Positions 41,769 through 51,186 of a DNA stretch of 64,000 bases are shown here, piece by piece. How positions within the stretch are numbered: the first letter of the stretch is position 1; each line of letters starts with the position of its first letter. The DNA lies in NCBI GenBank assembly GCA_002480645.1, contig DLCN01000004.1, positions 127,559 through 191,558 of the forward strand, written 5' to 3'. The translations under genes and the position numbers were made by a program. Under the pieces are notes generated by a model that was not told where the DNA came from, did not search any database, and saw only the letters and a program-made list of their open reading frames with translations. The stretch is from Balneolaceae bacterium UBA7797 (GTDB lineage: Bacteria > Bacteroidota > Rhodothermia > Balneolales > Balneolaceae).

Positions 41769-43274
41769 ATGAAAACGCTAAATAAACTACTTGTAATTAT
41801 GCTGGCTACGGTGTTTACCGTTACTGCATGTGATGATAATGCCGCTAATCAGGACGAGATGACCATGCCTGAGATCATAGTGAGCGATCAGGGAACGATG
41901 AATGGTAATATGGTCACTATTTCTAATGTAACTGCAACACAGGACGGCTGGATCGTAATTCACAGATCAGCCAACTCAGGAAGTGGTCCGATGGTACCCG
42001 ACATCATTGGTAAAGCCATGGTAAACGAAGGGGAAAATCAAAACGTAACCATCCAGTTAACCGAGGGAGTTTCGAACGACGAGACGTTATGGGCCATGCT
42101 ACATATTGATGACGGAACCATCGGTGAATATGAATTTAATGGTGAAAATGGATTAGATACCCCCGAAACATTTGGTCAGGATATTGTTATGGAGTCATTC
42201 ATGATCATGCAAACCGACCCAATGGTTATGGCCAATGATCAGATCAATAAAGGCGGGATATTTACGGTTGATGTAAACGCTGCCGAGGATGGATGGATCG
42301 TGATTCATGCTTCCAACGCCACGAACGATGGTCCGCAGGTTCCTGAGATCATAGGTAAGGCACCTGTTATGGCCGGAATGAATGAAGATGTACAGGTGAT
42401 GCTGAATGAAGGTGAAACTACACAAGCCGGCGACATTCTATATCCAATGCTGCATTTCGATACGGGAACGATCGGAGAATATGAATTTGACGGTAACAAT
42501 GGATTTGACGGACCTGCACTCAGTGGATCCGATATTGTACTAGCCTCATTTACTGTGCAGGAGAATACATCTACACTAACAGCAAATAATCAGGATGTTG
42601 ATAACAACTCTATTACTGTTGATGTTGAATCAGATACAGACGGCTGGGTGGTTGTACATAAATCGAACGCCACGAACGACGGACCAATGGTTCCGGAGAT
42701 CATAGGTAAAGCAGCGATCTCAACCGGTATGAACAATGACGTTACCATCATGTTCGAGGATAGTGTAGCACTTGAAGATGGAGAAACTATCTGGCCAATG
42801 GTGCATTACGACACCGGCATTATGGGAGAATATGAATTCGACGGTGTATCCGGTTATGATAACCCGGTAATTGTGGATGGAAATATTCTCATGACCTCCA
42901 TCGTAGTTGGTGGATCAATTCAGCCTTCAGTTACCGCAGCCGATCAGACAGTAGAGAACAATATGGTAACCATCGAAGATGTAAATACTCAGCAAACCGG
43001 TTTCGTTGTGCTGCATATGGATAATGGCGAAGATGCTCCGGTAGTACCGGCCAGTATCGGTCATGCTTCGGTTCAGTTAGGTACAACGGATGGATTGCAG
43101 ATCATGCTGGATGATGGTGTATCTCTTTCAAGCGGAGACAAGGTTTGGGCCATGCTACATACCGATACCGGAACCATTGGAAGTTATGAGTTTGATGGTT
43201 CTGCCGATTCTAACGATCCACCCGTATTCGATGTATTTGATAACATCGTAATGGTACAATTTACGATCCAGTAA
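41769..43274 (+). CDS. Lipoprotein with four tandem DUF7282-type repeats
   Basis: The 501-residue protein has a lipoprotein signal (MKTLNKLLVIMLATVFTVTAC), then four tandem repeats of about 115 residues (about 32-147, 148-263, 264-380 and 381-501). Each repeat has the pattern D/QTGWIVIH or a variant, VP-IIGKA, a strand with an acidic patch, MLH-D-GTIGEYEFDG and a domain end with (D/N)xPV/L. This is the DUF7282 fold pattern I know chiefly from halophilic archaeal secreted proteins. It is surface-anchored in a membrane after lipidation. No enzyme motif is seen. The gene stands alone, divergent from rpmH and ending at a terminator; a strong Bacteroidota-type promoter is not visible. Confidence 0.85.
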   Translation: MKTLNKLLVIMLATVFTVTACDDNAANQDEMTMPEIIVSDQGTMNGNMVTISNVTATQDGWIVIHRSANSGSGPMVPDIIGKAMVNEGENQNVTIQLTEGVSNDETLWAMLHIDDGTIGEYEFNGENGLDTPETFGQDIVMESFMIMQTDPMVMANDQINKGGIFTVDVNAAEDGWIVIHASNATNDGPQVPEIIGKAPVMAGMNEDVQVMLNEGETTQAGDILYPMLHFDTGTIGEYEFDGNNGFDGPALSGSDIVLASFTVQENTSTLTANNQDVDNNSITVDVESDTDGWVVVHKSNATNDGPMVPEIIGKAAISTGMNNDVTIMFEDSVALEDGETIWPMVHYDTGIMGEYEFDGVSGYDNPVIVDGNILMTSIVVGGSIQPSVTAADQTVENNMVTIEDVNTQQTGFVVLHMDNGEDAPVVPASIGHASVQLGTTDGLQIMLDDGVSLSSGDKVWAMLHTDTGTIGSYEFDGSADSNDPPVFDVFDNIVMVQFTIQ

Positions 43275-43295
43275 CTGAGAATTTGAGTTATCTGA

Positions 43296-43327
43296 AAACC
43301 CTGCAGGTGTAAACTTGTGGGGTTTTT
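43296..43327 (+). terminator. Terminator of the DUF7282 lipoprotein gene
   Basis: AAAACCC and GGGTTTT arms with a GCAG-rich loop and a T-run, 21 bases after the stop codon. Confidence 0.7.
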
Positions 43328-43523
43328 TATTGATTGACAGTTTTTTCTAAGGTTGAGGACTTCAACAGAGTAAATATCTGTTCTCCGAATTAAGCATTTA
43401 ACACAGAATGTTCGATTCCAGCTATCTGGTTAGGGTGATTACTACCTGATTTTCCTGTAAAACCTACCACTGAAAACTTCTGGCTTTATTTACTTTAGAC
43501 ATTTGATACCACAAAAAATGTGG

Positions 43524-44375
43524 TCAGTCACCTTCTTTCTTTTTATCCCGGTTGATGAATGGAGTGCGGAACATCCCTTTCACCGATTGGTCTTCGTCGG
43601 TATCGAATTCATCCAGTCCCAATTGGATAGATGATAATGGATTGTGCAGACGAAAGGTGCCTAGAAACCGATCCCACCAGGAAAAAATGGTACTATAGTT
43701 AGAATCAGTTTCGGGTTGCCAGCGGGAGTGGTGAACTTTATGCATATGCGGAGTAACAATGACAAGTCTTAAATAATGATCGAGTTTTCCGGGCAGATCG
43801 ATATTAGCATGGTGAAGTTGAACCACAATTACTACCAGGATCTCGTAGATAAAGAGTTCCCATAATTCCATGCCGAGTATTAGTATAACGCCAATGCGAA
43901 GAACAGAGGACAACAGGATCTCTCCGGTATGAAAACGGGTAGCCGTGGAAACGTCCATATGAGGATCGGAATGATGTACCCGATGAAATCGCCATAACAG
44001 CGGGATCTCATGATTCATGCGGTGCCAGATATACATCCATAAATCAAAGAGTACCAAGGCAAGAACTACACGTACCCATTCAGGAATGGAAGGCGCGAAC
44101 ACCATGAGCCAGTTTAGCAGGCCGAACGAGTGATCGTTAGCCCAGGTAGCTGCCCACAGCCATAATCCCACAAACAAGAACGCATTCATAAACGCATTCA
44201 ACAGACCCAGGCTCATATTTCGTAAAAAATGGGAGCCCCGATCTTTCAGCGAACCTTCAAAAAAATCAAAAAAAGGATGAACAGACTCATACAAGGTAAG
44301 GGCGATCAATCCGATAAAAGCGATGATGACCTGAGTTTGTTCAAGTGCGTTTAATAGTTCCTGCATAGTGTTCAT
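43524..44375 (-). CDS. Sterol desaturase/fatty-acid hydroxylase family membrane protein
   Basis: The 283-residue protein has several membrane helices and the three histidine clusters of the diiron FA-hydroxylase family: HRMNH (about residue 115), FHRVHHSDPH (about 130) and HMHKVHH near residue 215, with a fourth HH in LHHANIDLP. The enzymes hydroxylate or desaturate a membrane lipid tail or sterol. The context gives no lipid pathway neighbours. The gene is convergent with the DUF7282 gene and divergent from secA. Substrate is unknown. Confidence 0.85.
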   Translation of the reverse strand: MNTMQELLNALEQTQVIIAFIGLIALTLYESVHPFFDFFEGSLKDRGSHFLRNMSLGLLNAFMNAFLFVGLWLWAATWANDHSFGLLNWLMVFAPSIPEWVRVVLALVLFDLWMYIWHRMNHEIPLLWRFHRVHHSDPHMDVSTATRFHTGEILLSSVLRIGVILILGMELWELFIYEILVVIVVQLHHANIDLPGKLDHYLRLVIVTPHMHKVHHSRWQPETDSNYSTIFSWWDRFLGTFRLHNPLSSIQLGLDEFDTDEDQSVKGMFRTPFINRDKKKEGD

Positions 44376-44544
44376 AAATTAAAAGGACGCTCTGAAAACA
44401 TACAAAATTGATACCGGGTTCCGGTACCTGTCATGAGAAGTGGCGATCTGTGCAAGTTCTGAATCTTATACTATACCATTGAAGGATGACGGAGATGAAC
44501 GATAAAATTAGATTAGTGGAACAAACCGGGTCGATATCCGTTCT

Positions 44545-44577
44545 TTTGTCAGCATTTTAGCCTTGGCGTAATATTTG
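44545..44577 (+). promoter_or_regulatory. Likely promoter of secA
   Basis: TTTG at 44545-44548 and, 20 bases later, TAATATTTG (a TAnnTTTG-like element with one extra base). An inverted repeat GTTGAA/TTCAAC follows closer to the start codon (about 44613-44632). Confidence 0.45.
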
Positions 44578-44664
44578 TTTAAACACCGTTGTTAAAAGTT
44601 GAACGACCTTTGTTGAAAGGTTAACTTCAACCCGCTAAAAATTAAATTGACTCCCCGCGAGATT

Positions 44665-47600
44665 ATGATTGATAAAGTAGGAAAGCTCATTACCAAGATA
44701 TTCGGTTCAAAAAGCGAAAAGGATATCAAAAAAATTCAGCCAATTGTAGATAAAATCAACAGCATATACCCCACTTTGGAAAAGCTGAGTGATGATGAGC
44801 TGAAAGCAAAAACGGATGGTTTCAGAAAGCAGATTCAGGATGCAACCGCCGAAACCAGAGCCGGAATTGCCGATTTAAAGAAGAAACTGGATAGTCTGGA
44901 TGATGTGACCGCCGGGGAACATCGCAGAATGGCAGAAGAGCTGGAGAAGCTGGAGAAAGAAGAATTAGAGATCATAGAGTCGGTACTGAATGACATTTTG
45001 CCCGAAGCTTATGCGGTGCTTAAAGATACCTGCCGTCGTTTTGTCGGTAAATCGTGGAAAGTAGCGGGAGATGAAACTACCTGGAATATGATTCCTTATG
45101 ATGTTCAGTTGATTGGCGGGATCGCGCTGCATCAGGGGATGGTTACAGAAATGAAGACGGGTGAAGGTAAAACACTGGTGGCGATCTTCCCGGCTTTCCT
45201 GAATGCTCTTGCCGGAAAAGGCGTACACGTTATCACAGTGAACGATTATCTCTCGAAACGGGATGCTGAATGGAATGAACCGATCTTCAACTTTCACGGT
45301 ATTGAAGTAGATTGTATCGATCGTTACCAGCCCAACTCCGATCAACGCCGGAAAGCGTATCGGGCCGATATTACCTATGGTACCAATAATGAATTCGGTT
45401 TCGATTATCTGCGTGATAATATGGTGATCGATAAGCAACAATTGGTACAGCGCGAACATCACTACACCATTATTGATGAGGTGGATTCTATCTTAATTGA
45501 CGAAGCGCGTACTCCACTCATTATTTCAGGTCCCGTACCGCACGATAATAAATCGGATAAATACATTGAGATGAAGCCCCGCGTTGAATCGCTGGTGGAA
45601 GCACAGAAAAAACTGGTGGCTCATCTGGTGCAGGAAGCACAGCAATTACTGGACGAGGGCAAGACGGATGAAGCCGGGTTGGCTTTGTTTCGTGTACAGA
45701 GAGGATTCCCGAAAAATACCCGTTTCCGAAAAATGCTGCAGGAACCAAGCATTCAGAAATTGATTCAGAAAACGGAGTCAGTCTATCTGCAGGATAATGC
45801 CAAGAATATGCCTTTCGTAGATGAGTATCTCTACTATGCGGTGGATATGAAACTGAATTCCATTGAGATGACCGAGAAAGGCCGGGAATTCATCACCAAA
45901 AAAGGAGAAGACGAAGACTTTTTTGTGATCCCTGATCTGGGTACCGAAACTTCCATCATTGAAAAGAAGATCGAAGAGCTTGAAAAAGAGAAGATCGATG
46001 AGATCAGAAACAACGATGATTTTAGTGAGGAGTACAAAGAGAAGAAGATCAAAGAGGTAAAGGCGGATATCCAGCACGAGCGTGAATTACAGTTTGCGGA
46101 TCTGCACCGCTTATTTGCCGAACGTGGGGATCGTATTCACACCGTTAATCAATTATTGAAAGCGTATACCAATTTTGCCCGTGAAGAGGAATACATCGTG
46201 CAGGATGGTAAAGTGAATATCGTGGATGAGCATACCGGCCGTGTGCTATCCGGTCGTCGTTATTCGGATGGTTTACATCAGGCGATCGAAGCTAAAGAAA
46301 ATGTGAAAGTGGAGGCGTCTACTCAGACCTATGCCACCATCACCCTGCAAAATTATTTCCGAATGTACCACAAACTCGCCGGTATGACCGGTACTGCGGA
46401 AACTGAAGAAGGTGAATTCAACGAGATCTATGATCTGGATGTGATGGTGATCCCGACCAACCGCCCGATCCAGCGAATCGACCGTGAAGACCTGGTCTTT
46501 AAGACCAAACGCGAAAAATTTAAAGCAGCGATCAATAAGATCGAAGAATACCATAAAAAAGGTCAGCCGGTACTGGTGGGTACCACCAGTGTGGATGTTT
46601 CGGAAACAATGAGCCGGATGCTGCAGCGAGCCGGAATACCACATAATGTATTGAATGCGAAGCAACATGCCCGTGAAAGTGAGATCGTGAAGCAGGCAGG
46701 CCAACCCGGAGCGGTTACCGTGGCTACCAACATGGCGGGTCGTGGTACTGATATTAAACTGGCACCCGGTGTTAAAGAAAAAGGCGGCTTGGCCATTTTA
46801 GGAACCGAGCGCCATGAATCCCGACGCATCGATCTGCAGTTGAGAGGTCGTTCCGGTCGTCAGGGTGATCCGGGTGAATCGCAGTTCTTTGTATCGCTGG
46901 AAGATAAATTGATGGCGTTATTTATGAGCGACCGGGTAGCCGGGATCATGGATAAACTGAGTTTTGAGGAAGGGGAAGTGATCACCCACCCGTGGATCAC
47001 CAAATCTCTGGAGCGTGCTCAGGGCAAAGTGGAGCAGAATAACTTCAGTATTAGAAAGCGACAGCTGGAATATGATGATGTGCTCAACAATCAGCGAAAT
47101 GTAGTATATGCCAGAAGAAAGCATGCGCTACTCGGTGATCAGCTGCGTACCGACATCATGGGTATGCTCGAAGAATTGGTAGAAGATATGGTTGCTGATC
47201 ATGTGGCAGCCGGCGACTACGAAGGTTTACACCGTGAGATCCTGAGAACTCTGGCTGTAGATGTGGAATTCGACGAACAGGGCTGGCGCGATATGGGTGA
47301 GGATGATCTGATCGATAAGATCCTGGACCGCGCCCTTGAAGTGTACAAGCGAAAAGAAGACATGATCGCAAAGCCACTGTACGAAGTGATGAAACGCATC
47401 TCTGAGTCGGAAGCAGAACGTCGTCCTGATAAAGTTCAGGTGGTGTTTACCGATGGTATGCGTCGTATGCGTGTGGTTGTAGATGTAGATGCCGCTCTGG
47501 AGAATGAAGGTCGCGAAGTGGCTCGGGCCATGGAGCGCAGTGCGGTACTTTCTGTGATCGACGACAAATGGATGCAGCATTTACGTGAACTCGATTCCGT

Positions 47601-48051
47601 GAAAGAAGGTATCGGACTTCGATCCTTCGCGCAGAAAGATCCACTGTTGGAATACAAGCGCGAAGCATTCGACATGTTCAAGCAATTGATCGATATGATC
47701 AACAGAGAGGCAATTTCGCTGATCTGGAAATCTATTCCGGAAGCTCAGGCCGCCGGTAGTGAAGTACAACAGGCGCAACAGCAGAAATCCCGCTATGACA
47801 CAAGTCGTATGCAAACTCAACACGCCGATTCTACCGGTATGGGATTACAAGCCGGAGCTGAAGGTGGTGGAAACCAACAGCGACCACAGGGACCGAATGT
47901 AAAACAAAAACCGGTTGAGGTTGAAGCTGAGCCGGGTAGAAACGATACGGTTTCCATTCAGAATATGAATACCGGAGAAACACAGTCCATAAAATGGAAG
48001 CACGCCAAGAAATTGGTGGAAGAACAAGGCTGGGTGCTGGTAGAGAAATAA
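44665..48051 (+). CDS. secA: Preprotein translocase ATPase SecA
   Basis: Protein of about 1128 residues, long for SecA as in many Bacteroidota. It has the ATPase motor (Walker A MKTGEGKTL near residue 165, DEVDSILIDEA), the preprotein cross-linking domain, helical wing/scaffold segments and GRGTDIKLAPG with RIDLQLRGRSGRQGDPG. The SecYEG partner drives Sec export in the inner membrane. I chose the ATG at 44665 (MIDKVGKLITKIFGSKSEKD) over an in-frame TTG at 44647. The C-terminus starts like the zinc-binding tail (GRND) but lacks the Cys-x-Cys...Cys-His ligands and ends in VEEQGWVLVEK. No gene precedes it on the transcript. A strong terminator follows at 48083. Confidence 0.96.
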   Translation: MIDKVGKLITKIFGSKSEKDIKKIQPIVDKINSIYPTLEKLSDDELKAKTDGFRKQIQDATAETRAGIADLKKKLDSLDDVTAGEHRRMAEELEKLEKEELEIIESVLNDILPEAYAVLKDTCRRFVGKSWKVAGDETTWNMIPYDVQLIGGIALHQGMVTEMKTGEGKTLVAIFPAFLNALAGKGVHVITVNDYLSKRDAEWNEPIFNFHGIEVDCIDRYQPNSDQRRKAYRADITYGTNNEFGFDYLRDNMVIDKQQLVQREHHYTIIDEVDSILIDEARTPLIISGPVPHDNKSDKYIEMKPRVESLVEAQKKLVAHLVQEAQQLLDEGKTDEAGLALFRVQRGFPKNTRFRKMLQEPSIQKLIQKTESVYLQDNAKNMPFVDEYLYYAVDMKLNSIEMTEKGREFITKKGEDEDFFVIPDLGTETSIIEKKIEELEKEKIDEIRNNDDFSEEYKEKKIKEVKADIQHERELQFADLHRLFAERGDRIHTVNQLLKAYTNFAREEEYIVQDGKVNIVDEHTGRVLSGRRYSDGLHQAIEAKENVKVEASTQTYATITLQNYFRMYHKLAGMTGTAETEEGEFNEIYDLDVMVIPTNRPIQRIDREDLVFKTKREKFKAAINKIEEYHKKGQPVLVGTTSVDVSETMSRMLQRAGIPHNVLNAKQHARESEIVKQAGQPGAVTVATNMAGRGTDIKLAPGVKEKGGLAILGTERHESRRIDLQLRGRSGRQGDPGESQFFVSLEDKLMALFMSDRVAGIMDKLSFEEGEVITHPWITKSLERAQGKVEQNNFSIRKRQLEYDDVLNNQRNVVYARRKHALLGDQLRTDIMGMLEELVEDMVADHVAAGDYEGLHREILRTLAVDVEFDEQGWRDMGEDDLIDKILDRALEVYKRKEDMIAKPLYEVMKRISESEAERRPDKVQVVFTDGMRRMRVVVDVDAALENEGREVARAMERSAVLSVIDDKWMQHLRELDSVKEGIGLRSFAQKDPLLEYKREAFDMFKQLIDMINREAISLIWKSIPEAQAAGSEVQQAQQQKSRYDTSRMQTQHADSTGMGLQAGAEGGGNQQRPQGPNVKQKPVEVEAEPGRNDTVSIQNMNTGETQSIKWKHAKKLVEEQGWVLVEK

Positions 48052-48082
48052 GTTCACCGGTACGGTGAAATACTTTGATTTG

Positions 48083-48108
48083 AAAAGGCAGCTTCGGCTG
48101 CCTTTTTT
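48083..48108 (+). terminator. Terminator of secA
   Basis: A perfect AAAAGGCAGC/GCTGCCTTTT stem closed by a TTCG tetraloop and followed by a T-run, 32 bases after the stop. A shorter TTCACCG/CGGTGAA hairpin precedes it. Confidence 0.92.
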
Positions 48109-48211
48109 AGTTCGTTGATCGGTGGGACATGATGAGTAAAATTACCATCTCGTAAAGCATTATTCTCATAGATCGGGTTTTGAAAAAATGTTCAATGCCG
48201 GAAGATTTAAC

Positions 48212-48242
48212 ATTGCATTACGGGTTCAGTTTCTTATGTTTG
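48212..48242 (+). promoter_or_regulatory. Bacteroidota-type promoter for the ROK paralogue
   Basis: TATGTTTG at 48235-48242 matches TAnnTTTG, with ATTG at 48212-48215 placed 19 bases upstream as a near -33 element. The TTG start lies 28 bases downstream. Confidence 0.6.
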
Positions 48243-48269
48243 GAACCCATGTTAAGAAATCATTAACGA

Positions 48270-49013
48270 TTGGAAGTTTTAGGCATTGATATTGGCAGTT
48301 ACGGGATTAAAGGCGCCATCGTGGATACGGAGAAGGGGGAAATTATATCCGATAAGAAGTCCACGGATAAAATAAAAGACACCCGACCTCATAAACTTAT
48401 CTCCCAACTGCATAAAGTAGTAAAGAAATTTGACTGGAAAGGCCCGATCGGTTGTGCTTTTCCGGCAGCTACCACGCGGGGAAGAATATTAGCCACCGAT
48501 CGTATTCATGAAGCCTGGATCGATGCCGATGCCGAGCAGCTATTTTCAGAGATCACCGGGTGCAAAGTGTCGGTGATCAATGACACGGATGCGACCGGAC
48601 TGGCTGAAATGAGCTTTGGAGTGGGTAAAGGACATACCGGCACGGTGATCGTACTGGCGGTTGGTACCGGGATCGGATCTTCTCTATTTGTGAATAAAAC
48701 GCTGGTTCCGAATACCGAATTAGGTCAGTTGGAGATCAAAGGAATTACGGTAGAAGAGCGAGCATCGAACAGGGCCAGAAAAGAGGAAGGAATACAAAAG
48801 AAGACCTGGGCAAAACGCCTGCAATTTGTTCTGGAACACTACGAGCGGGTTTTTCATCCCGATCTGTTCATATTAGGCGGTCAGCTCAGCAAAAAGGCCA
48901 ACAAGACCTTCCCCTATATTAAGATCAATACCAAATTTAAAGCGGCTGAATTTCAGAATGAGGCTAGTATTGTAGGCGCAGCGTTATATGCAGCCAGCAA
49001 ACACAAAGCATAA
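48270..49013 (+). CDS. ROK-family protein, divergent paralogue of the PpgK-like kinase
   Basis: The 247-residue protein is of the ROK/polyphosphate-glucokinase type, in the same family as the gene at 62466. Phosphate-1-like motif: LGIDIGSYGIKGAIVDT, with Ser-Tyr in place of the canonical Gly-Ser of DVGGSGIKG. The catalytic Asp region is kept in NDTDATGLAEMSFG, and VGTGIGSS also. NTELGQLEIKG replaces NTELGHIP/L at the glucose contact. FILGGQLSKK stands where GGGVSK is canonical. It starts with TTG at 48270 (the only reasonable start, supported by the promoter). Glucokinase activity may be altered or lost; no neighbour hints at a pathway. It stands alone. Confidence 0.8.
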   Translation: MEVLGIDIGSYGIKGAIVDTEKGEIISDKKSTDKIKDTRPHKLISQLHKVVKKFDWKGPIGCAFPAATTRGRILATDRIHEAWIDADAEQLFSEITGCKVSVINDTDATGLAEMSFGVGKGHTGTVIVLAVGTGIGSSLFVNKTLVPNTELGQLEIKGITVEERASNRARKEEGIQKKTWAKRLQFVLEHYERVFHPDLFILGGQLSKKANKTFPYIKINTKFKAAEFQNEASIVGAALYAASKHKA

Positions 49014-49016
49014 ATT

Positions 49017-49775
49017 CTATTTTAGTCTCTCCAGTGCACGTTGCAGATTTTCCTGAGCAATGCTCAAGGTGTCATTTACAGAAAGTTGCTTTCTGGAAAT
49101 ATCCGCGGCATTTTGAAACTGTTCACTTCCGAAATAATAGTTATAAAGCTCAAAGTAAGGAGCCATAAGTTCGGGGTGTTCTTTAATGGCAGTGGCATAA
49201 TTCTGAAACCAATTTTCGAATTCTTTTTCATAAGAATAGATCCTGCCCCAGGCCAGATAGCCCTCCTCAATATCCCGGTTCATGATTTCGGTCGCCTCTT
49301 TTTCGGCATTATCGCGGCCCCCGCCTAAAAATCCCGGAGCCTGTAAATAGTAATCGATCAGATATTTGCGGGCTGTAAGATTATTTGGATCGAGTTCAAT
49401 GGCTTTTTGATAGCTGTTTCGACATTTACGCGCATAACCGGCTTGTCGTAGTACCGAGGCGTTTTGTGCAAGTCGTCCATTCGCATGTCCCATCCACATG
49501 TGATAGAGCGAGCTCCCGGGTTCCTTATCCAGCACTTCTTCAAACCAATCGGCTGCATCCCCGTACTCTTTTCGCTCAAACTCGATCCGACCCATATAAA
49601 ACATAGCCTGCGTATTCTTTTTATCCTGTTTAAGGATATTTCTGAAGGTGGATTCAGCCTGAGATAACTGATCATTTTCGAATTGAACAACACCCTGTTC
49701 AATGGTTTGGGCATGGACTGAAGCTACTGTGAACACAATGAATAGCAGGAAAATATTAGCGGATCTTAGAGTCAT
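49017..49775 (-). CDS. Secreted TPR-repeat protein
   Basis: The 252-residue protein has a Sec signal (MTLRSANIFLLFIVFTVASVHAQ) and tandem TPR-like helix pairs, for example LSQAESTFRNILKQDKKNTQAMFYMGRI, AADWFEEVLDKEPGSSLYHMWMGHANG and NSYQKAIELDPNNLTARKYLI; only the A/G/Y/F spacing is quoted here. It likely acts as a periplasmic scaffold. It is convergent with the ROK gene (3-base gap) and has no clear partner. Confidence 0.8.
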   Translation of the reverse strand: MTLRSANIFLLFIVFTVASVHAQTIEQGVVQFENDQLSQAESTFRNILKQDKKNTQAMFYMGRIEFERKEYGDAADWFEEVLDKEPGSSLYHMWMGHANGRLAQNASVLRQAGYARKCRNSYQKAIELDPNNLTARKYLIDYYLQAPGFLGGGRDNAEKEATEIMNRDIEEGYLAWGRIYSYEKEFENWFQNYATAIKEHPELMAPYFELYNYYFGSEQFQNAADISRKQLSVNDTLSIAQENLQRALERLK

Positions 49776-49837
49776 TGGTAGTGAATTTTTTAAATAAAAA
49801 AGCGAAATATCCGATCTGGAATCAAAAGTTAAAATTA

Positions 49838-50227
49838 CTATGCGTCTGAATGTAACGCCACCCGGTTTCCTTCTGTGTCGACGAATACAGCCATGAATCC
49901 CCGGCCGGGACCAATACCTCTTTTCGGGATCGTTACCGATCCTCCGGCTTCCTCAATGCGGTTTTGGACGATCTCCAGATCGGGATTAGCATTCAGGTGA
50001 AGGAGGGGACCGTGAGTATGGCTGCTTTTATAAAAAGCTTCGTTGTAGACCAATGCACCACCAACCACCGATTGTCCGCCCGGAAATACAGCCATTTTGA
50101 ATTGCTCACCCAGATCGAGTAACTCCATTTCCATGTCAAAGATGGTTTCATAAAATCTTTTTGCCCGTTGGATATCGTTCACGGGTAATTCAAACCAACT
50201 TATCACAGGTTGTTCATGTTTCATCAT
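49838..50227 (-). CDS. Small VOC family protein
   Basis: The 129-residue protein is a single VOC unit: ISWFELPVNDIQRAKRFYETIF, FPGGQSVVGGALVYNE, HTHGPLLHLNANPDLE and the GRGFMAVFVDTEGNRVALHS end. It resembles glyoxalase/bleomycin-resistance-like proteins, with function unknown. Two adjacent ATG codons (50227 and 50224) could start it. It sits between the TPR gene and the LysR gene on the same strand, so transcription could be joint with the LysR gene upstream. Confidence 0.78.
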   Translation of the reverse strand: MMKHEQPVISWFELPVNDIQRAKRFYETIFDMEMELLDLGEQFKMAVFPGGQSVVGGALVYNEAFYKSSHTHGPLLHLNANPDLEIVQNRIEEAGGSVTIPKRGIGPGRGFMAVFVDTEGNRVALHSDA

Positions 50228-50286
50228 ACCTCCATTTTTAAAATATAGTAGATGAAGTGACGGAGACTAGCAAATCTGAAAGTTGA

Positions 50287-51174
50287 TCAGGAGTTTTTAA
50301 GTAGTTCTTCAACGCGATGTAACAGCGGATTCCGGCTTTCTTCCTTCCATACTGCTGATAGTGTGGTTCGTTGCGGGATCATGTCCAGTTCTATGAATTT
50401 GATCTTCAGATCATACCCGTGTTTTAAAGAACTGGGTACGATCCCGATCCCGAGTCCGTTTTCCACCAGCCTGAAGATGGTATTTGAATGGACCGACTCG
50501 TGAGCTACTTTCGGGCTGAACCCCTGATCCTCAAAAATACTCATGATCTTTTCGAAATAGCCATGACTGTACTGACTCGAAAACAAAATGAAGGGTTCAT
50601 TTTCCAGATCTTTCACAGAGTTAAAGCTATTCGGATTCAGCGGATGACTCTCCGGTAGCACCAGACAGAAAGACTCTTCAAATACATCCGCTTTTTTAAG
50701 TCCGGACGGTAAGCGCATGGTGCGTATAAATCCGATGTCGAGTTCATCATTGCGAATTCGATCGATCTGATCCTGATTGGGTAGCTCGGTTAACACTGTA
50801 TGAATACCCGGTGAACGTTCATTGATCTGTTTAAGTAATCCGGGAATCACAGAATGCATGGCAGACCCCACAAAACCGATCCTTAATTCTCCTTCCTCCC
50901 CATCACTGACCCTTCTGATGTTTTGCTTTACAAATGCCAGATGATTGAACAGAAAAGTAGCTTCTTCAAGAAAATATTCACCGGTCTTGGTTAGAGAAAC
51001 GTTTCTTTTATCACGCTTAAATAGTTGAGCGCCCAAATATTCCTCAAGCTGACGTATCTGTCTGCTTAACGCAGGTTGGGTGATAAATAATTTTTCTGCG
51101 GCCCGACTAAAATGTAATTCTTCCGCAACAGTTAGAAAATACCGGATATGACGGTGTTCGATTTCATTACTCAT
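50287..51174 (-). CDS. LysR-family transcriptional regulator
   Basis: Protein of about 295 residues with a winged helix-turn-helix (about 4-62: IRYFLTVAEELHFSRAAEKL, ITQPALSRQIRQLEEYLG) and a LysR effector domain (about 90-290, ELRIGFVGSAMHSVIPGLL). It is divergent from hutH with 163 bases between, the usual layout of a LysR regulator and its target operon. The effector may be histidine, urocanate or another metabolite. A T-N11-A palindrome lies directly upstream of its start. An alternative ATG lies six bases earlier (51180). Confidence 0.9.
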   Translation of the reverse strand: MSNEIEHRHIRYFLTVAEELHFSRAAEKLFITQPALSRQIRQLEEYLGAQLFKRDKRNVSLTKTGEYFLEEATFLFNHLAFVKQNIRRVSDGEEGELRIGFVGSAMHSVIPGLLKQINERSPGIHTVLTELPNQDQIDRIRNDELDIGFIRTMRLPSGLKKADVFEESFCLVLPESHPLNPNSFNSVKDLENEPFILFSSQYSHGYFEKIMSIFEDQGFSPKVAHESVHSNTIFRLVENGLGIGIVPSSLKHGYDLKIKFIELDMIPQRTTLSAVWKEESRNPLLHRVEELLKNS

Positions 51175-51186
51175 AAACATGAATAT

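Noticed and set aside
47227..47823. Several long minus-strand frames opposite secA
   Set aside because: They lie opposite the conserved SecA domains, have no starts with upstream signals and show no protein-like pattern.
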